From Antedon mediterranea (taxonomy: Eukaryota > Echinodermata > Crinoidea > Comatulida > Antedonidae): DNA of 64,000 nt. Each line of letters starts with the position of its first letter. Position 1 is the first letter of the stretch. Under the pieces are notes generated by a model. It was not told the origin of the DNA, searched no databases, and worked only from the letters and a program-made list of their open reading frames with translations. Positions 10,654 to 25,600 of the stretch are shown one piece after another. The stretch lies in assembly GCF_964355755.1 (NCBI RefSeq), contig NC_092675.1:28980912-29044911 (forward strand), written 5' to 3'. The position numbers were made by a program, and so were the translations under genes.

Positions 10654-13600
10654 ATGTCGCATTTTGTGGATAATTTCTGGGTAAGTGGGTAATTTGAGGT
10701 TATGTTACATATTATTGTACATTTTGAGTTTATATAGTAAAGAATGATGTTGTTTAAAAGTGATTAACTATCGTCAGGCCGGGTAATGAACGCTGGCCTG
10801 ATGATGATGATGGTGGTGTGACTGTGACTGAAGGTTGTACAGATATTAAATTTGGAGGAGTTCCCTGTCTAGACTGGGCTGCACCTCAACAAATGTCAAA
10901 GCCTAATAATGGGCCTATAATAGGCGCCAAGCCTAGGCCTAAAAGACCAATTTAGATGTGTTGTTTAGATGCAGATAAGGTGGAATTCTATTTATCATAA
11001 ACTCTTTTTTTTAGTTTTAATATGTAGAATTTTATTTTAGAATGAATTTATCGCAATTTTGGCACTACCGTACGCGTACTGTACGTCTAAAGCGTAGTAA
11101 TTAGCTACCCCCAGCTAGACACAAACTATTATAGTTCAGACAATTTAAAATCTTGGCTCTAATATATTATAAAAATAGTTAAACATATTGATGGTTTTAA
11201 TGATAAAAAGAATTTATATTCACGGCATAGGCCTATAATAAATACATTATTTGTTTATATAAATTTGTTTTAGTTTAGATCATGGGACTGCTGACTCTTG
11301 TAGTTACAGTAATCTTATTTACTTTAGCATTACCTGACCAATTCATCTCTGTATATTTTATGTTATGGTTTGTTGGTCAAATAAATAAATGAAATGATAA
11401 CTGTAGAAGAAATTAGAAATATATTATGATTGTGGTAGTTTGTTAGTTTGTTAGTTTGTTTGTTGCTCTTGACTTGAAAATAACAATTGAATAATTATAC
11501 TAATTTACTGGTATTAAAAACCACTTCTAATGTCTTAATAATGTTGGTTTACAACTGTATACTAAATGACTGCCATTAATGTCATTATAATTAAACCTCT
11601 TATCAAGGTATGTTTTTCATTACTGTGTATCTTGGCTTTTATCTTAATTCTTCAGTCAACTAATGAACCTACTGTAACGATATGCATTAAGATTAATAAA
11701 CAGACTGTAAAATATGATTATAAAAGAAGGTAATGTTGTCAGACTTGAATGAAGCCTCAAGCAAAGCCATTAGAAATAAAATAGGATGCATGTTTGCTGT
11801 TTAGATTAATTACTGAAGATAATATTTTAGGTGAGTGGTTCACAGTGGCTAAATATAACCACCTGCAGGAAATTTTAATGTGAACATTAATACTGATAGG
11901 AAGGGTTGTTCGTAAAATCAAATTATCTGACATATTAGTGAATTAAAAATGACGGTAAAAACGGAGATGAAGTATAGTTACGTTTTAAGGTGAGAAAGAT
12001 TATTTTGTTATGTTAGATTGACATGACAGAGTTAGCAGTACAGTATATGGGTCGTTTCAGTTGATATATTTTGTATTTAAAAAAATTATTATGAGGCTTA
12101 GCGATTGCAGTTTTTTTAAACAAAAACATTTACAGGACCCAGAATATATGGAGGTAGGCACTAATATTGTTTATATTGATTCTATAGTAGAAGGAATTGG
12201 CTTACTGAGGCGCAACGCTTAATGCATACAGTTGTACCATACGCACCTAAACTTATTATTGTAACCCTTCACTATCCTACAGTACAGTAGGTGCATGGGG
12301 TACTACTGTATGTAGCAGCATTGTGTGTACAGTAGGACCATTATCCACAGCAATTGAAATTTACATTCTGTAAACTATTGTATTTATTTAAAAAAGCTTA
12401 AATAATTACTAAAGACATAAATCCTATTGGCACATACATTTCTTTATTAAATCTTTGTCAAATCAGTACACTATTTTAGAATTTTATATAAAGCTCAGAT
12501 TACATAACCCTGATAATAACTGGTGTACATTATAAACACCTACAGTACAGGGTAGTATTCTGTTAGTATGTAGTATATTAATGTTTTTGTATTGTAAGCT
12601 GTCTTAAAATTACCTCATGGTTAGTTTATAAATACTTTAATAGAATCCTTTCAGCTTTTTTGATGTGAATCACTTGATTGGAAAAGGCGAGAAGGATCTG
12701 ATTAACTAATTAAATTAAAGTAAAACGAGATTTAGTCGTACAATGATGTTTGTGTAAGACCACGTCATAATGCTAAACTGGCGGTTATTTATTTAGCCAT
12801 TGCTCGTCGTAGTGATAATCTCAAATATTCTTTGGCTAATATTGATTATCTTGTTCAAATTCAAATTTTATGATTGTTTACATTTTGATATATTACTGTA
12901 CACCAACCTTTATTTATTTTATCAGTTGGTTTTCTGGGTTTTATGATTACATAGAGTAGATTTACTTAAATAAAAGATAAGATAAAAAATAAACATCATT
13001 CTATTGTTCTCTAATAGTTTTGTTTGAACAAGAAAAATGTTGATTACACTTTACTACAGTAATGGCAGGGAGATGTACATCTCCCTGGTATTAACGGTAA
13101 AAAAAACACTTGAATAATAACGGTGAACCCCCAATACTGTACTACTAGGTAGGCCTACATTATTTATTTGAGAATGAATTTCTTTTTACTGTATAAAATA
13201 AGGTTCCTAAAACACGAAATGACAGGTACTGTAAACTGTAAAGCTCTGTCTACACTAGCAAACTACTGTGCCCAAATATGGTAGTGATATGCCCAAATAT
13301 GGTAGTGATATGCCCAAATATGGTAGTGATATCATCCTGTTCATATACAGTATACATCACATTTTTCAATGTCAAATAAAGTTTGATAGTATAGACAGAC
13401 CTTAAGGATTAGCCATATAGTTGTTGCCAGTTTATTTCTTATTTGTATACCAATATGTGATCTTGTAGCCATTCAAGTTTAGTAGTACTTTGGATTAATT
13501 TACAGTTTTAATGAGTTTTTTGTATGTCGGGTGATGGTATTGGAAATTACAGTACAGAGAAACGTGATATTTTATAGGCTGTATCGTATAGGCAGTTGTG

Positions 13601-16600
13601 GTATTTAAGTGACATTTAAGCAGTGTAAAATATTGTACCTAGTGAGATTTTTTTCCCTATGGCTATATTATATATTATTTTAGCCTGTTAAATATTTACT
13701 TTAGGATGACGACAGAAGGATTAGGTTACGTCCTGCCATTTATATTAATTACAATTTCAAAATATCCGATTTTCATAGAACATGTAATAAAAGTAACCCA
13801 TTCACATGTTTATATAGGTTTCAATGAGTGTACTGTATACCATGATGTATCCTTGTCCTCAGGAAGTTGGGAATGGATCCCAAGTGCATTGATTCCGTGT
13901 CTTCCTGCGGGAAGGAAGCAATACATTTCCAAGCATAACTTCATTCATTAGCATATTCTACCATTCTAGCAATCTGTGAATTCTTTTAACTCACTCACTC
14001 AGTCACTGTACACACACTGGGCATGATGTTTAATATTGTATGAGTCGACTGTCTTCTTGAAATCTATAATAATCAATCGTTATTTATTAATTTTTATTGG
14101 AATATACTGTATATACTGTAGTGTAGTAGTATTATCATGAGGGTAAGTTGATTTAATGATGTGTCTGATCATTTATTTTAATTTCATTAAATTAATTGGT
14201 ACAGTAATTCTGTATTCACAGTTAATAATATCAAACTGTTTTTTTCATATATTTTACATAATATACATTTTCTTAAAAAAAATCATCAGAATAATATTTT
14301 TATATTTCATGAAACTATTTAAACCATTTTCTTCCAGGATTTGTATTAAAAAAAAACCTTTAAGTTCCCATTAAATTCATCATCTCCATGAATATTGCTG
14401 CATTAATTTATCACATAATTGTTTTTCAACTCAATGTTGTTTTTATTTGACAGGGGGAAAAGAATCAGGGATTCGCAGTTCTCTATAATAATATGAAAAA
14501 TGGCACTACCTCTACGAAAGAGTTGGAGGACTTTATCCGTGAAAGGTGAGCTAGTTTATTCTATAGTTATTTTTAAGTAAATACTCAGTAAATCAAAGAG
14601 GGGATTCTGAGAGATCAACTCATAATAACTTTTTTCATGACCAAAAACAAAACTGTTTTGCTGCTCTTTAGTTTAGTTGTAGATATCTCATACTGTCTGT
14701 ACTGTATGAAGCCAATTTTTCACTAGGCGAAGCGAAACTGTCAGCTTTATACGCATGTGTAGAGAAAGATTTGGAAGATGGGAACATAATACGCATGTGC
14801 ATAAGCTGGCGCATTCGAATCGCGCAAACAAATTCGCCTGGAAAATAGGCGCTTGAAGTAGGCCTGTTTTGTGCTAAGAAAGGTTCAGAGAAATACATAC
14901 CAACAATGGGTTTGTATAGTCTGAGACTTCAGGCACAAAATAGACTAATCAGGCCTGTTTATTGTACAGTACAGTGTGTTTACACTTTAACAATGCATTG
15001 TACTCTACGCGTTAAAAAAATCTGCAATATTTCTGTCTGGTACTGTATCTCATCTAAAACATTCTTCAACTCCAGCCTAGAATAGAACACACTGCTTCAA
15101 TGTAAGAAGCAATCATGATAACAGCCACTCAACATTTTCATGATGTCTGTTTTACCAGATGTTTTTTTTTTGTCCTATTGAAATTCCAAGAAAGGTGTTG
15201 TGTGTTACAGTGAATGTTAATATTGGCCATACAGTAGTTTGACCCATATTGATTTGTAACACTAATATTATACAGAGTACCAGTAAGAAACAGTCTATGA
15301 ATATGGAGCATACAGTACTGTACAGTAATTCAAGATTTTAAAAGTCTGTCATTGTCATGAATGTAGCTAAAGTCTGTGGTGGCTGTCAGAAGTACTTCCA
15401 GGTACCCAGATTAGGCTGGTGCTAGGTCTTAAATTAACCTTTAGGCTTGGTAGTGGAAGACTGAAGATTTGTGGTGTCCCCACTGATCTCATTGCACATA
15501 TTGGTACAGCTCTACTGTATCTGACTACAGTAGGTGTGTGGAAAGGAATAGATAGTGTTTATTATTTATTTACAAACCTGCTATGATCAGTTACTGTTAT
15601 GTACTAGTACACCAGGTAACCTCCTACTCATTTCAAAAGATGTACTAGGTCCTTTAAAGTGCGTATGAGCTAGACCTCTTCATTCAAAGACTGGTCTCCC
15701 AGAGGGCACAGTTACATGATCAGTTACTGTTATGTACTAGTACACCAGGTAACCTTCTACTCATTTCAAAAGATGTACTAGGTCCTTTAAAGTGCGTATG
15801 AGCTAGACCTCTTCAGTCAAAGACTGGTCTCCCAGAGGGCACAGTTACATGATCAGTTACTGTTATGTACTAGTACACCAGGTAACCTCCTACTCATTTC
15901 AAAAGATGTACTAGGTCCTTTAAAGTGCGTATGAGCTAGACCTCTTCAGTCAAAGACTGGTCTCCCAGAGGCCCCAGTTACAGTATGATCAGTTACTGTG
16001 AAGTACTAGTACACCGGGTAACCCCCTACTTTACTTTAAATAAAGTACATATGAGCTAGATGTGTACACTGGACCTACGGTTTATAGTATCTGAGAAGAC
16101 ACGTTCTACCACCAGAACCAAGGGGTAAGTAAGCCTCGAACCCTTTCCGATGTTATGGCTATGTAATTACGGTTCCCCTGTCTTAACCACTCACTATTAC
16201 TCTGACCATCAGGTCAGAGTGTTACACTATTATCACTAAACTTGTACCTGTGTCCTTAAAATGGACCTGAAATGGATTTTCGATTTTTTTCATTTTAGAA
16301 TGATGTTTTGGGGGCTATTAGGTGTTGCTAGAATGTATATTGTTATAAAATATAAATTCGCCCTTTTGGGGAAAGCCCCATTTGAAAATCAAAAAAATTC
16401 GCGGGTGACGTCACTTTGCGAATATATTCCTATCCCTCCAATGGACAATTTGCAGTTTTTTGGCTATAACTCTTGAAATCTTTGGAGTATTTTCTAAAAA
16501 ATGCTTGTGCTTTTGCAGAAACGTATTTAGAATTTTTTTAGATAAAATTATTACCGTATAAACGGTTAGTCATCGAGTAAATGACGATTTAAAATCTCCA

Positions 16601-19600
16601 AATCAACGGTTTTTTTCTGGCAATACCGACGTTAGCCTGGCAACGTTGTCCGGGATACAGCACCGTGTGCAATGATGCGTATCCATATTTTCCGTTCGTG
16701 TATTTTGTATTCGTTTGTAATTTATACTGCTAAAATGTGTTAAGTTTCTTTAGTTTATAGTTTAGCAGAATTAAATTAGTAATATGAGATGGTAATTTAT
16801 TTGTTCACAAATCAGGCAGTTCGAAAACGAATTTGATTCATATTTTACTTTGGCTTGACAATGAGCAGCAAGTTGTTGATATCGCTTTGGATGCACATGA
16901 AACGTGTGGGTGGATCGACTCCGCGCGCTGGGCACCGCCTAGCCTAGGCCTAGTATTAGTAAAGGTTTGGGAGGTAGGCCTAGGCCTTCTAAATTCGGGT
17001 TTTAGAACAAACAAAGTACATTTTAGGGCACTATATTTCAACAACATTATATATTGAATTAGTATTAGTGTCAACGCTTCGCGTATCTTTCCAGGCCGTC
17101 GATCATTCACGGACTATCGGGCGGCATACACGCTCTCGATCGATATCGCCGTCGTGAATATAGATGCTCCCGACGGCCGTTGAAATAGAATATTGCAATG
17201 GCGTGAGTAACTTTCGCTAATTTACCAAGGTATCTTAAAATTTCGTTTTTTCTCAAAATACTATACATTTAGTTTTTATTTGTATGGGCTTGTGTTAATT
17301 TGATACATTTAAATAACATGTGTGAATTTCTTGAAAATCGAAATTCCATTTCAGGTCCATTTTAAGGAATATCTCTACATAGCACACAGTATTTTTCTAT
17401 GGAATTATGAAAAAAGTGTCAGGAAGTTGGATAGTCAATGTATCAAACCGACAAATCTAAGCAGATGATTGGCATATCAGTACTATTATTATTTACCAAG
17501 TTCCTCGTCAGTTGAATTGTTGACGACGCTATTGATGTTATCATCGTCTCTTCATTATTATCCGGTATTCACTGAGCAGGTGATTTGAAAGTAGTTAATA
17601 CAAATGTCGGTCTTCCTCTCGGAGGAAGTCTCATTGCTCTGCCGATTTGAGATAAAAACAAATAGATACCATTAATAGGTATCATTTTGAATGCCCTTTA
17701 TGTGTGTACTTTCTATTAATAATAAGCAGATTATAATCGCACTTACATGAAGACTTTAAAACCAAAGTATTAAAAAATACGTGCACAATGTAATATTGCT
17801 ATAAAATTTACATACAGAGTTATTATTTATTATTTTATCGACATTCATTTGAAATAGTCAAAGAAAAAAAAACAAGCATACATTTATAAAAGTTATAATG
17901 GTAACAATAAATAGGAGCAATGCCAAATTAATTTAAATCAAGCGGTAATCAAAAAGGTAATTTTACTGGCCATTAATTTAAATAATGTCTGAAAAATGTA
18001 CCGGCATAAATGGGCCAGTTACTGGGTGGTTTTAATCATTGAGTCCATGGTATAATAGATAAATCATTTGGGACACCCATTTCAGGGGCAACCCTAAAGG
18101 AGACATATGAAACAAACAAGCTATAGAAACCTCTTCAGTGGACACCCATACAGTATACCTCTATTAAAGGGACACCCATACAGTATACCTCTATTAAAGG
18201 GACACCCATACAGTATACCTCTATTAAAGGGACACCCATACAGTATACCTCTATTTAAAGGGACACCCATACAGTATACCTCTATTAAAGGGACACCCAT
18301 ACAGTATACCTCTATTAAAGGGACACCCATACAGTATACCTCTATTAAAGGGACACCCATACAGTATACCTCTATTAAAGGGACACTTCGTAATTATAAG
18401 GTTCTACTCTACTGTTTGAAGAACTTGCCTTTCCAAAATAAACGTACAGTAACGTTATAATCTTTAGTATTGCACGGCTGAAAAAAGTCTTAAAAACCAT
18501 ATTTTGCCAATGACTCCTGTAAGTACCACATTTCTTTTAATCACTGAAAAAGGAATACTGTAGTTTGATTTTGTTATGACAGTAAGTGAAATCTACTGAA
18601 TAAGTCACTCTACAAGTTTACTTTACTTTAACTATGAACTGTATTAATATCATTTGCTTGATTTTGTTGTGCAGTTCATTATTTTGTAATGAGCTCTATT
18701 TTTAGGATTTCATAAATGCTAACTGCCAGTCACTGTATTGCACCAACGTAATACATTTTAAGCTACAGAGAGGAGTCTACTCAGTTTTCAAAGATAATTA
18801 TATTTTCAGCTGTTGTTGTTATTGTTGTTTTTTCGTTTTATATTATTTAGGATTCAATCAATTTCAAAAAAACTAATGTACAGTACAGTAATGTCATATA
18901 TTTTGCTTCAAAAGTTCCTATTTGTTTTAAATTTGACAATTTTGAATGAATACAGTGGGTTTTTTTTCACCTAAAACACCCAAAGATTGAGGTATAGCTC
19001 CTTGTGAAAACAGCCTTTTGCATTAAAAGTGTTTGATCACTTTATTAATCATAATTTTATTTGTTTTTAGCAAATTTTTCTTATCAAATTGAACAACTAT
19101 CAGTGGTTTTAAAAGGGGCCCCAAGGACTAAAAATGGATATTTTTTGCATTGTAAATTTCAAAATTTAGGGCCCTCTCTCTCTCCACTTATATCTGTCTG
19201 ATTTAGTACCTTGATTGAAACTTGTGTTTGCCTAACTACTGTAGGGATGTTTTAACAAATTATTTTATATAAAAAAAAGACTGTACCTGTAGCAGAAACA
19301 AGAATTGAACCCAACACTCATAAAATAGAAAGAAGATGTGACTATGTTCAAAAGTTATTTTTACCACATTTTAAACAGGACGACTAATTTATTATACATA
19401 TTGCAATATTATAAGAACATAAGTACGCTGTCCTTAATTGGCTAGCTATCATTTTACATTTGATATTTTAGATAATTAGGCTAAAACCATCAGTGTGTAC
19501 TACTTGTACTCCAGCTACTAATCACATTTCATTTGTGACATTTATGTGACTAACATACTCTATGGCAACATGTTGACTGTTCTGAAGCTGCTCATTATGA

Positions 19601-22600
19601 ATAATGAGTTAGACATTGAATGTTGATATCAATGTTCAATTATCATGGTAAATGCACACTTATGGTGTTATGAATGTCATGTAATCGTATGATTCATGTG
19701 CTGTAAAGGTTATATGTGACGTTTAAGAAAATTAGGCTGTAGTGTTTGTGTTCGTCGAAATTCAAATTAAAAAATAGTTTCTTATAACCTCTGTGTACAT
19801 TGCCATTAGAACTGTTTTAAGGAAAACAACTGACACCAACTTAATTTGAACATTTACAATATTATTAGGCTATTTCGTCAAAGACAATAGCCTTTCTCCT
19901 CGAACAGCGAGATAAACTAGAAAAGTAAAAATTATATTTTATTTATTTTCCCCATTTTCTTCCCCGTCATTTTTTAGAATTTTGCCATCACTAAACTACT
20001 GCACAGTATGGTAATTTAATAAAAAATAAAAACTCTCCAAAAACAAGAATTTTTTCAGGTCAAAAACATCTTTTGTACTGACATGTACAAATAATGCTTT
20101 TTCACCAAAAACCTTTTTTCGAGGAGGTCATATCGTTATAATTTACACCCAAAAAATGAGTAACAAAACAATCAGTAAATAAATTACAATTTAAATTTTG
20201 TTTTTAAAGATTTATTAAGGTTATTACATTACCAACAACACTGTTGGTTTGTGTAATGCTGTAAGTGTTTTACTATACAACACAATACGATAATTTTATA
20301 TTAGACAAACCAGTAGTCGACTTTGAATTTGAATTTTTTTTATTGGAAACAATTACCATCGAGTCTGTGCAATTATAAGAACCTCTAAATTGATATCACT
20401 CTGTTTTATTAGTCAATCTCAACGAAGTCTTGCCTTTTAATGATTAAAGAATCGTGTATTAAATTAAAGTGCTATGCGACCCAAAGATGAACTTTAATTT
20501 TAAAAACTTTTAATTATCATTGTTATTAATGTATTGTGAATAAGGACAATTCATTTCAAGCAAGGTTTATTTTATATGTAGTAAAATATATTTTGCACCA
20601 AGATATTTTAACCTATACTTTTATTTATTTTCACTATAAAGCCCTGTCTGCACTATCAAACTTTATGTGATGTGCCCATGGACATGATGATGTCATATTT
20701 CTACCATATTTGGATATATCACTACCATATTTGGGCACCATTTTTGTCACATAAAGTTTGATATTGTAGACAAATCAAAATTCATTCTATAAAGCCCTGT
20801 CTGTACTATCAAACTTTATGTGACAATAAAAATGTGATGGGCCCATGGACATGATGATGTCATATCACTACTGAATTTGAATAAATCACTACCATATTTG
20901 GGTATATCACTACCATACTTGGGCACACCACCATTTTTTGTCACATAAAGTTTGATATTGTAGACAAAGTATCAATTCATGCAGAATGTATTTAAAACAA
21001 AATAAAATGATTTGGGTTTCAAGGAACCAATGAATTGCATGGAAATTTTTTACTTGATGATAAACATTGAATTGCTAATCCATTACTCATTTTGTATCCT
21101 TAAGTGTTTACTATCAGTAATTAACACGATAAACTGACTGAGTCATTCTGCAATCAGTAAAGTGTCAAGCTCTTAGTTTTCACCTTTGACAACAATACAT
21201 CTTTATGTTGAAGTAAATCAATCTTATTGCTTGACATTCTAAACACAGCAGTAACACTCCATGATCTCCCCCGTACATTTAATAACAAGAACAGAATTAA
21301 TAAGTTAAGCATCAACTACCCTGTACATGCCAATCCACAGGTAGTGAGATTAAGCCTTATATACCATGGAGTAACGTAGTATTTCTCCATACACAGTATT
21401 GTAGTTTTCTTATCTTCATCTTTGATGTGCGCCTCTTCCGTAGTACATTATCATGCAAATATTTTTTCTCTCAGCAGTCACAAATTTATATTAATAATTT
21501 TAAAAATTCTTTACATTATTATTTTATTTTATTATAGATGTATTATTCTAGTTGATTATATTTGAAAAAATCAAACACATTTGCCAATAATGTTTAAATT
21601 AGACTTATGTAAAAATATCACTGCTATACAGTACTTAAATTACAGTTGTTGCGTTACAGTAAATCTAAAATCGACAAGAATAAATTTTCAACCCACCATA
21701 AAATAAAATGATTGAATTGATTTGTAGATTAATGTTTGTTAGAATATATCGTTAAATTGTTAATCACCAAATTCTCAGAAAATTGCTGCTTTGTTAGTTT
21801 CGAATACAAATGGTAATTAGTCTCAAAGAAATTTATTAAATAATATTTTCAAATTTTTCTCTCTATGTACAGTAATATAAAACAGGAATTATTAAACATA
21901 GTGTTTGTATTTCACTCTCCTGGTAGCCATTTTGAATTGAAATAAGAATAGCATGCTGTTTATTAATATTCCATGCTAAGTAATTCATTGCATTATATCA
22001 TTCAGCATATGAATTATTACATACTGTAATCTAGCCATTTGTCACTTTTCCGCTTGAGTAAACTCTATTACGAGGATTCATTCATTGAAGGAGCTCATCA
22101 TGATCAGATTGGCTTCTTCCCAGTCATACAGGAAACCATTTTGAAAACGGTTTCTCTTGCATTTTGCCTTCATCTTACTTCTAGGTGTGTTTCAGCAATT
22201 TCATTCATTCAAAATTTGTGTGATTCATCCATTAATTATATTCAGTTTTCGTAGTAGCCTATTCACAATGAATCATAGTATTTTCCATTCATAGTTTAGC
22301 TTCACTAACAATACTGTCATAAATAATTTTATCAATAGCTTTATCATGTTTTATTTGAATATTATTATTAAATAATAATGTCAAGTCTATATCGTGCCTA
22401 GCTTACCTGGATAAACCAACATAAGCCTCTCTCTCCGACGAGAGGTAAACATTACGAAAAGAAGAACATTAATAACATTAATTTTTCCCCACCCCCGTCG
22501 GATAATGGATCAGTCCGCCACCAGTACGCCCTCAAGTGAGACACACCCACTTATCATCGTCATCATTTCTTTTCGTAACGTCGTTGTGTACGTACGTCTT

Positions 22601-25600
22601 TTTCTGAACACATTCCTGGAATTCCTGAGGAATTTGCGATAAAGACTTTATACTGTAGACTGGAAGAGAAGAATAGAGCAAGAAAACGAAGCTAAGTGTA
22701 GTAGATCGTTATCTTGTGGTTGGATACGTTTAGAATCGTTACCCTTGGCTAGTTGCCAGGAGTTAAAATTTAGCGTTGTAAGCCGTTATCCAGTGTGTTT
22801 CACCTGGATAGAAATACTGGAAGATCTTTTGTTGTTCGTTAGGCTAGTGGGGAAAAGTAGGTCTGTTAGATCACCATGCCTAAGCAGGACTGTATTAAAT
22901 GTAGGGGTCCCCGCTCTACCGTGAAGTGGGACCGCCACTTGGAGTGTATAAATTGCCGCACGTGTACCGAGTTGTCGCCGTGAGATGTTTGTGTCCGCTG
23001 GACACCGTCCAAGTTCAAATCGCTCCCTAAGCCTAAAGAGCGCACGGAAGCGGCACCACCTTCGGAGGTGGGTGCCGTTGATACGGCAGGCCCTCCTGTC
23101 GTCGCGCCGGAAGTTAGCCTTCCAGATATGCCTGCACCGGCTGCGGCCTCTGCGGTTCCGGGGGTGAATGAGTTTTCTCCGGGGTTACTGCAAGCCATTG
23201 TTGCAGCTGTGAGAGCTCTGCCGAGGGATGAGCCTGAGGTACCCTCTCAGATTAGACCTCCTCCCCATATTCCATACATTGATGTTGGCCCACAGCAGAC
23301 CTCGTTTTTCGATGGTTCGTCCGTCCGGCAAAGGGATTACGATAGTGACAGGACGATGGCCTCGCTCTCTGACGATGATAGAGATAGCTTACGAGAGCAG
23401 GCCGGGCCAGGGGAGGAAGGTCTGCAGGCGCTAGTTATGCGGACGGTCCCCGCGGTGCTGTCCTTTCTCGGCGTCGATTTCACGTATCGCGAGCCTAAGC
23501 ATACTCCTTCGTCTAAGCGGTTTTCCACTTTTGGCGTACGCACGCCCTTTAAGAAGGTATCTTCGTGCCCGGTTACGCCTCTCGATCCAGAACTTGTGGA
23601 ACGTGTGGAGCTGATCGCTAAAGAGTCCAAGATTCGTAGGCCTATGCCTTATAGCCTGTCATCGGCTTTTCCGGTGCCGCAGAAACAATTCGAACTGTAC
23701 ATCGCGGCGCCGAGCGTCCCGGAGGCAGCGAAGGAACGGGTCCGTGAGGACCAGAACCTGGACCCGTCCAGGACTAATTTTTTGAAGCCTTCGGAATCCC
23801 GGACAGAGGACGTCCTTACGTCCGTCGACAGGGCCGCACGCGAGACGCTTAGAGCCGCCTCTATGGCCGGGTACTTGCTATCCTTTCTGGCTGATCCAGA
23901 ACATCCGCCCCAGGGCGATTCGGACGTGATAGCTCTACTACAGCAGATCATGGGCCTGGTTGTTGATCAACAGGCAACGATCTCATTATCTGCGGCCGCG
24001 GCCCGTCGCGTTAACGTCTTGGGTGCAACTGACATCGCACCGACCGATTTCCGTAGGTTTACTACGTCTGACTCCTTCGGGGCGCAGGACTTGTTCTTTG
24101 GCTCCTTCTCACAGAAGGAGGATAAATGGGCTCGTGAGAGGGAAGCTCGTCGGGAGACAAGAGCGCGCTTCCCGCAAAAACGCCGAGCTAGCAATTCACG
24201 CTCAAGGACAGCCGCACGACCGCCGCCTGTCCCTGCTGCTCCTCAGCAGATGCAGCCTCCCCCGCCGCCACCGGCTCAGCCTATGCAAAGTCAGGCTTCT
24301 ACATCAAGACAGGCTTCACACCCCCCTCGCGGAATGCGAAATAGGGGTGGCAAAGGCGCCACCAACAGGAGTGGTCGCCGGTATTATAATGTGAAGCGCC
24401 GGTGACGGCCCGGGGACGCCCGTCCCTCCAAGCGAGGGCGGGCAGGTGGGGGGTCGCTTGAAACGGTTTTCACGGGTTTGGGAGACCCTGACCACAGACA
24501 GATGGGTTCTCTCCACCGTGACTCACGGGTATCGTATCGAATTTTCGAGCCCTCCGGTGAGCGGAGGTGCCCGGCACACGAGGATTCCGTCAGAGCCGGA
24601 AAAGAGTCAAGCGCTCATGACGGGCCTCGAAGCACTGCTCCAGAAAGGAGCTGTGGTGCATGTTCAAAAGGAACAACTTACGATCCCGGGACACGAATCC
24701 ACCGTTTTCCTCGCCCAGAAAAAATCGGGCGATTGGCGACCCATCCTAAACCTCAAAAGTCTGAACAAGCGGTACATCCGGCCCCGCAGGTTCAGGATGG
24801 AGACTGTCTCATCTATCCTGTTGGGGCTAAGACGAGGGGACTGGGCAGCCACAATAGACTTGAAAGACGCGTACTTTCACGTGCCTATTGCGCAAGAACA
24901 CCAGAGTTGGCTGCGCTTCCGCATTCACGATCAGGTATACCAATTCGTAGCTCTGCCGTTCGGCCTCTCAACGGCCCCACGAGTGTTTACTCGTCTAGTG
25001 AGAACCCTGGCGGCGTTCTTTCATCAACACGGCATCAGAGTGTTCATGTACTTAGACGATTGGTTGATCGTGGCCCAGTCCAGGGACCAGCTGCTGAGCA
25101 GCTTATCTTTTGTCCGCCTCGTGACGGAACAAGCAGGGTTCATAATAAACGAGGAGAAGTCATGTCTTCTCCCTTCTCAGAACCCTCTGTATCTCGGAGC
25201 CCAAATAAATTTGGTTACGGGCCGTGCGTGCCCATCCATCGAGCGTGTGGCCAAGGCAAGAACTGCAGTGCTACATCTTATCAATGCTCAGGCTCCGACG
25301 GCGTACGACTGGCTACGCACCTTGGGGTCACTGGCCAGCTTCGTCGCCCTCGTTCCGTTCTGCCGGTTAAGGATGCGGCCTCTGCATCTGCACCTTCTGG
25401 CAGCGTACCGCCCAAGATCAGACTCTCTACACAAGGTGGTTCCAACGAATGCGTTCATTATCTCGCATCTCGAATGGTGGCTCGTGGAAGACAGGTTACT
25501 TGTGGGCACACCTATACAAAGGTCAATTCCGGATGTCCGTGTGGAAACGGACGCATCCGAAGTAGGCTGGGGCGGTCACATACCGTCTCCGGACATTCGC

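Noticed and set aside
13067-13084. Perfect palindrome GGGAGATGTACATCTCCC as an operator
   Set aside because: Isolated in intronic sequence with no supporting context; short palindromes are expected in this repeat-rich DNA.
15587-16070. CRISPR-like repeat array
   Set aside because: Units are contiguous tandem copies without unique spacers, and the genome is clearly eukaryotic. The same applies to the 61-bp array at 32671.
16833-17110. Opposed 74- and 90-codon ORFs in the GC-rich block
   Set aside because: They are complementary shadows inside the TIR element, with no domain.
18107-18460. 117-codon ORF with repeated [10 protein letters not shown]
   Set aside because: Product of the 30-bp minisatellite, and open on both strands for the same reason.
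23068-23070. GTG 23068 as the gag start
   Set aside because: The same frame extends upstream to a well-placed ATG at 22876, interrupted only by one TGA, so the GTG is not a natural start.
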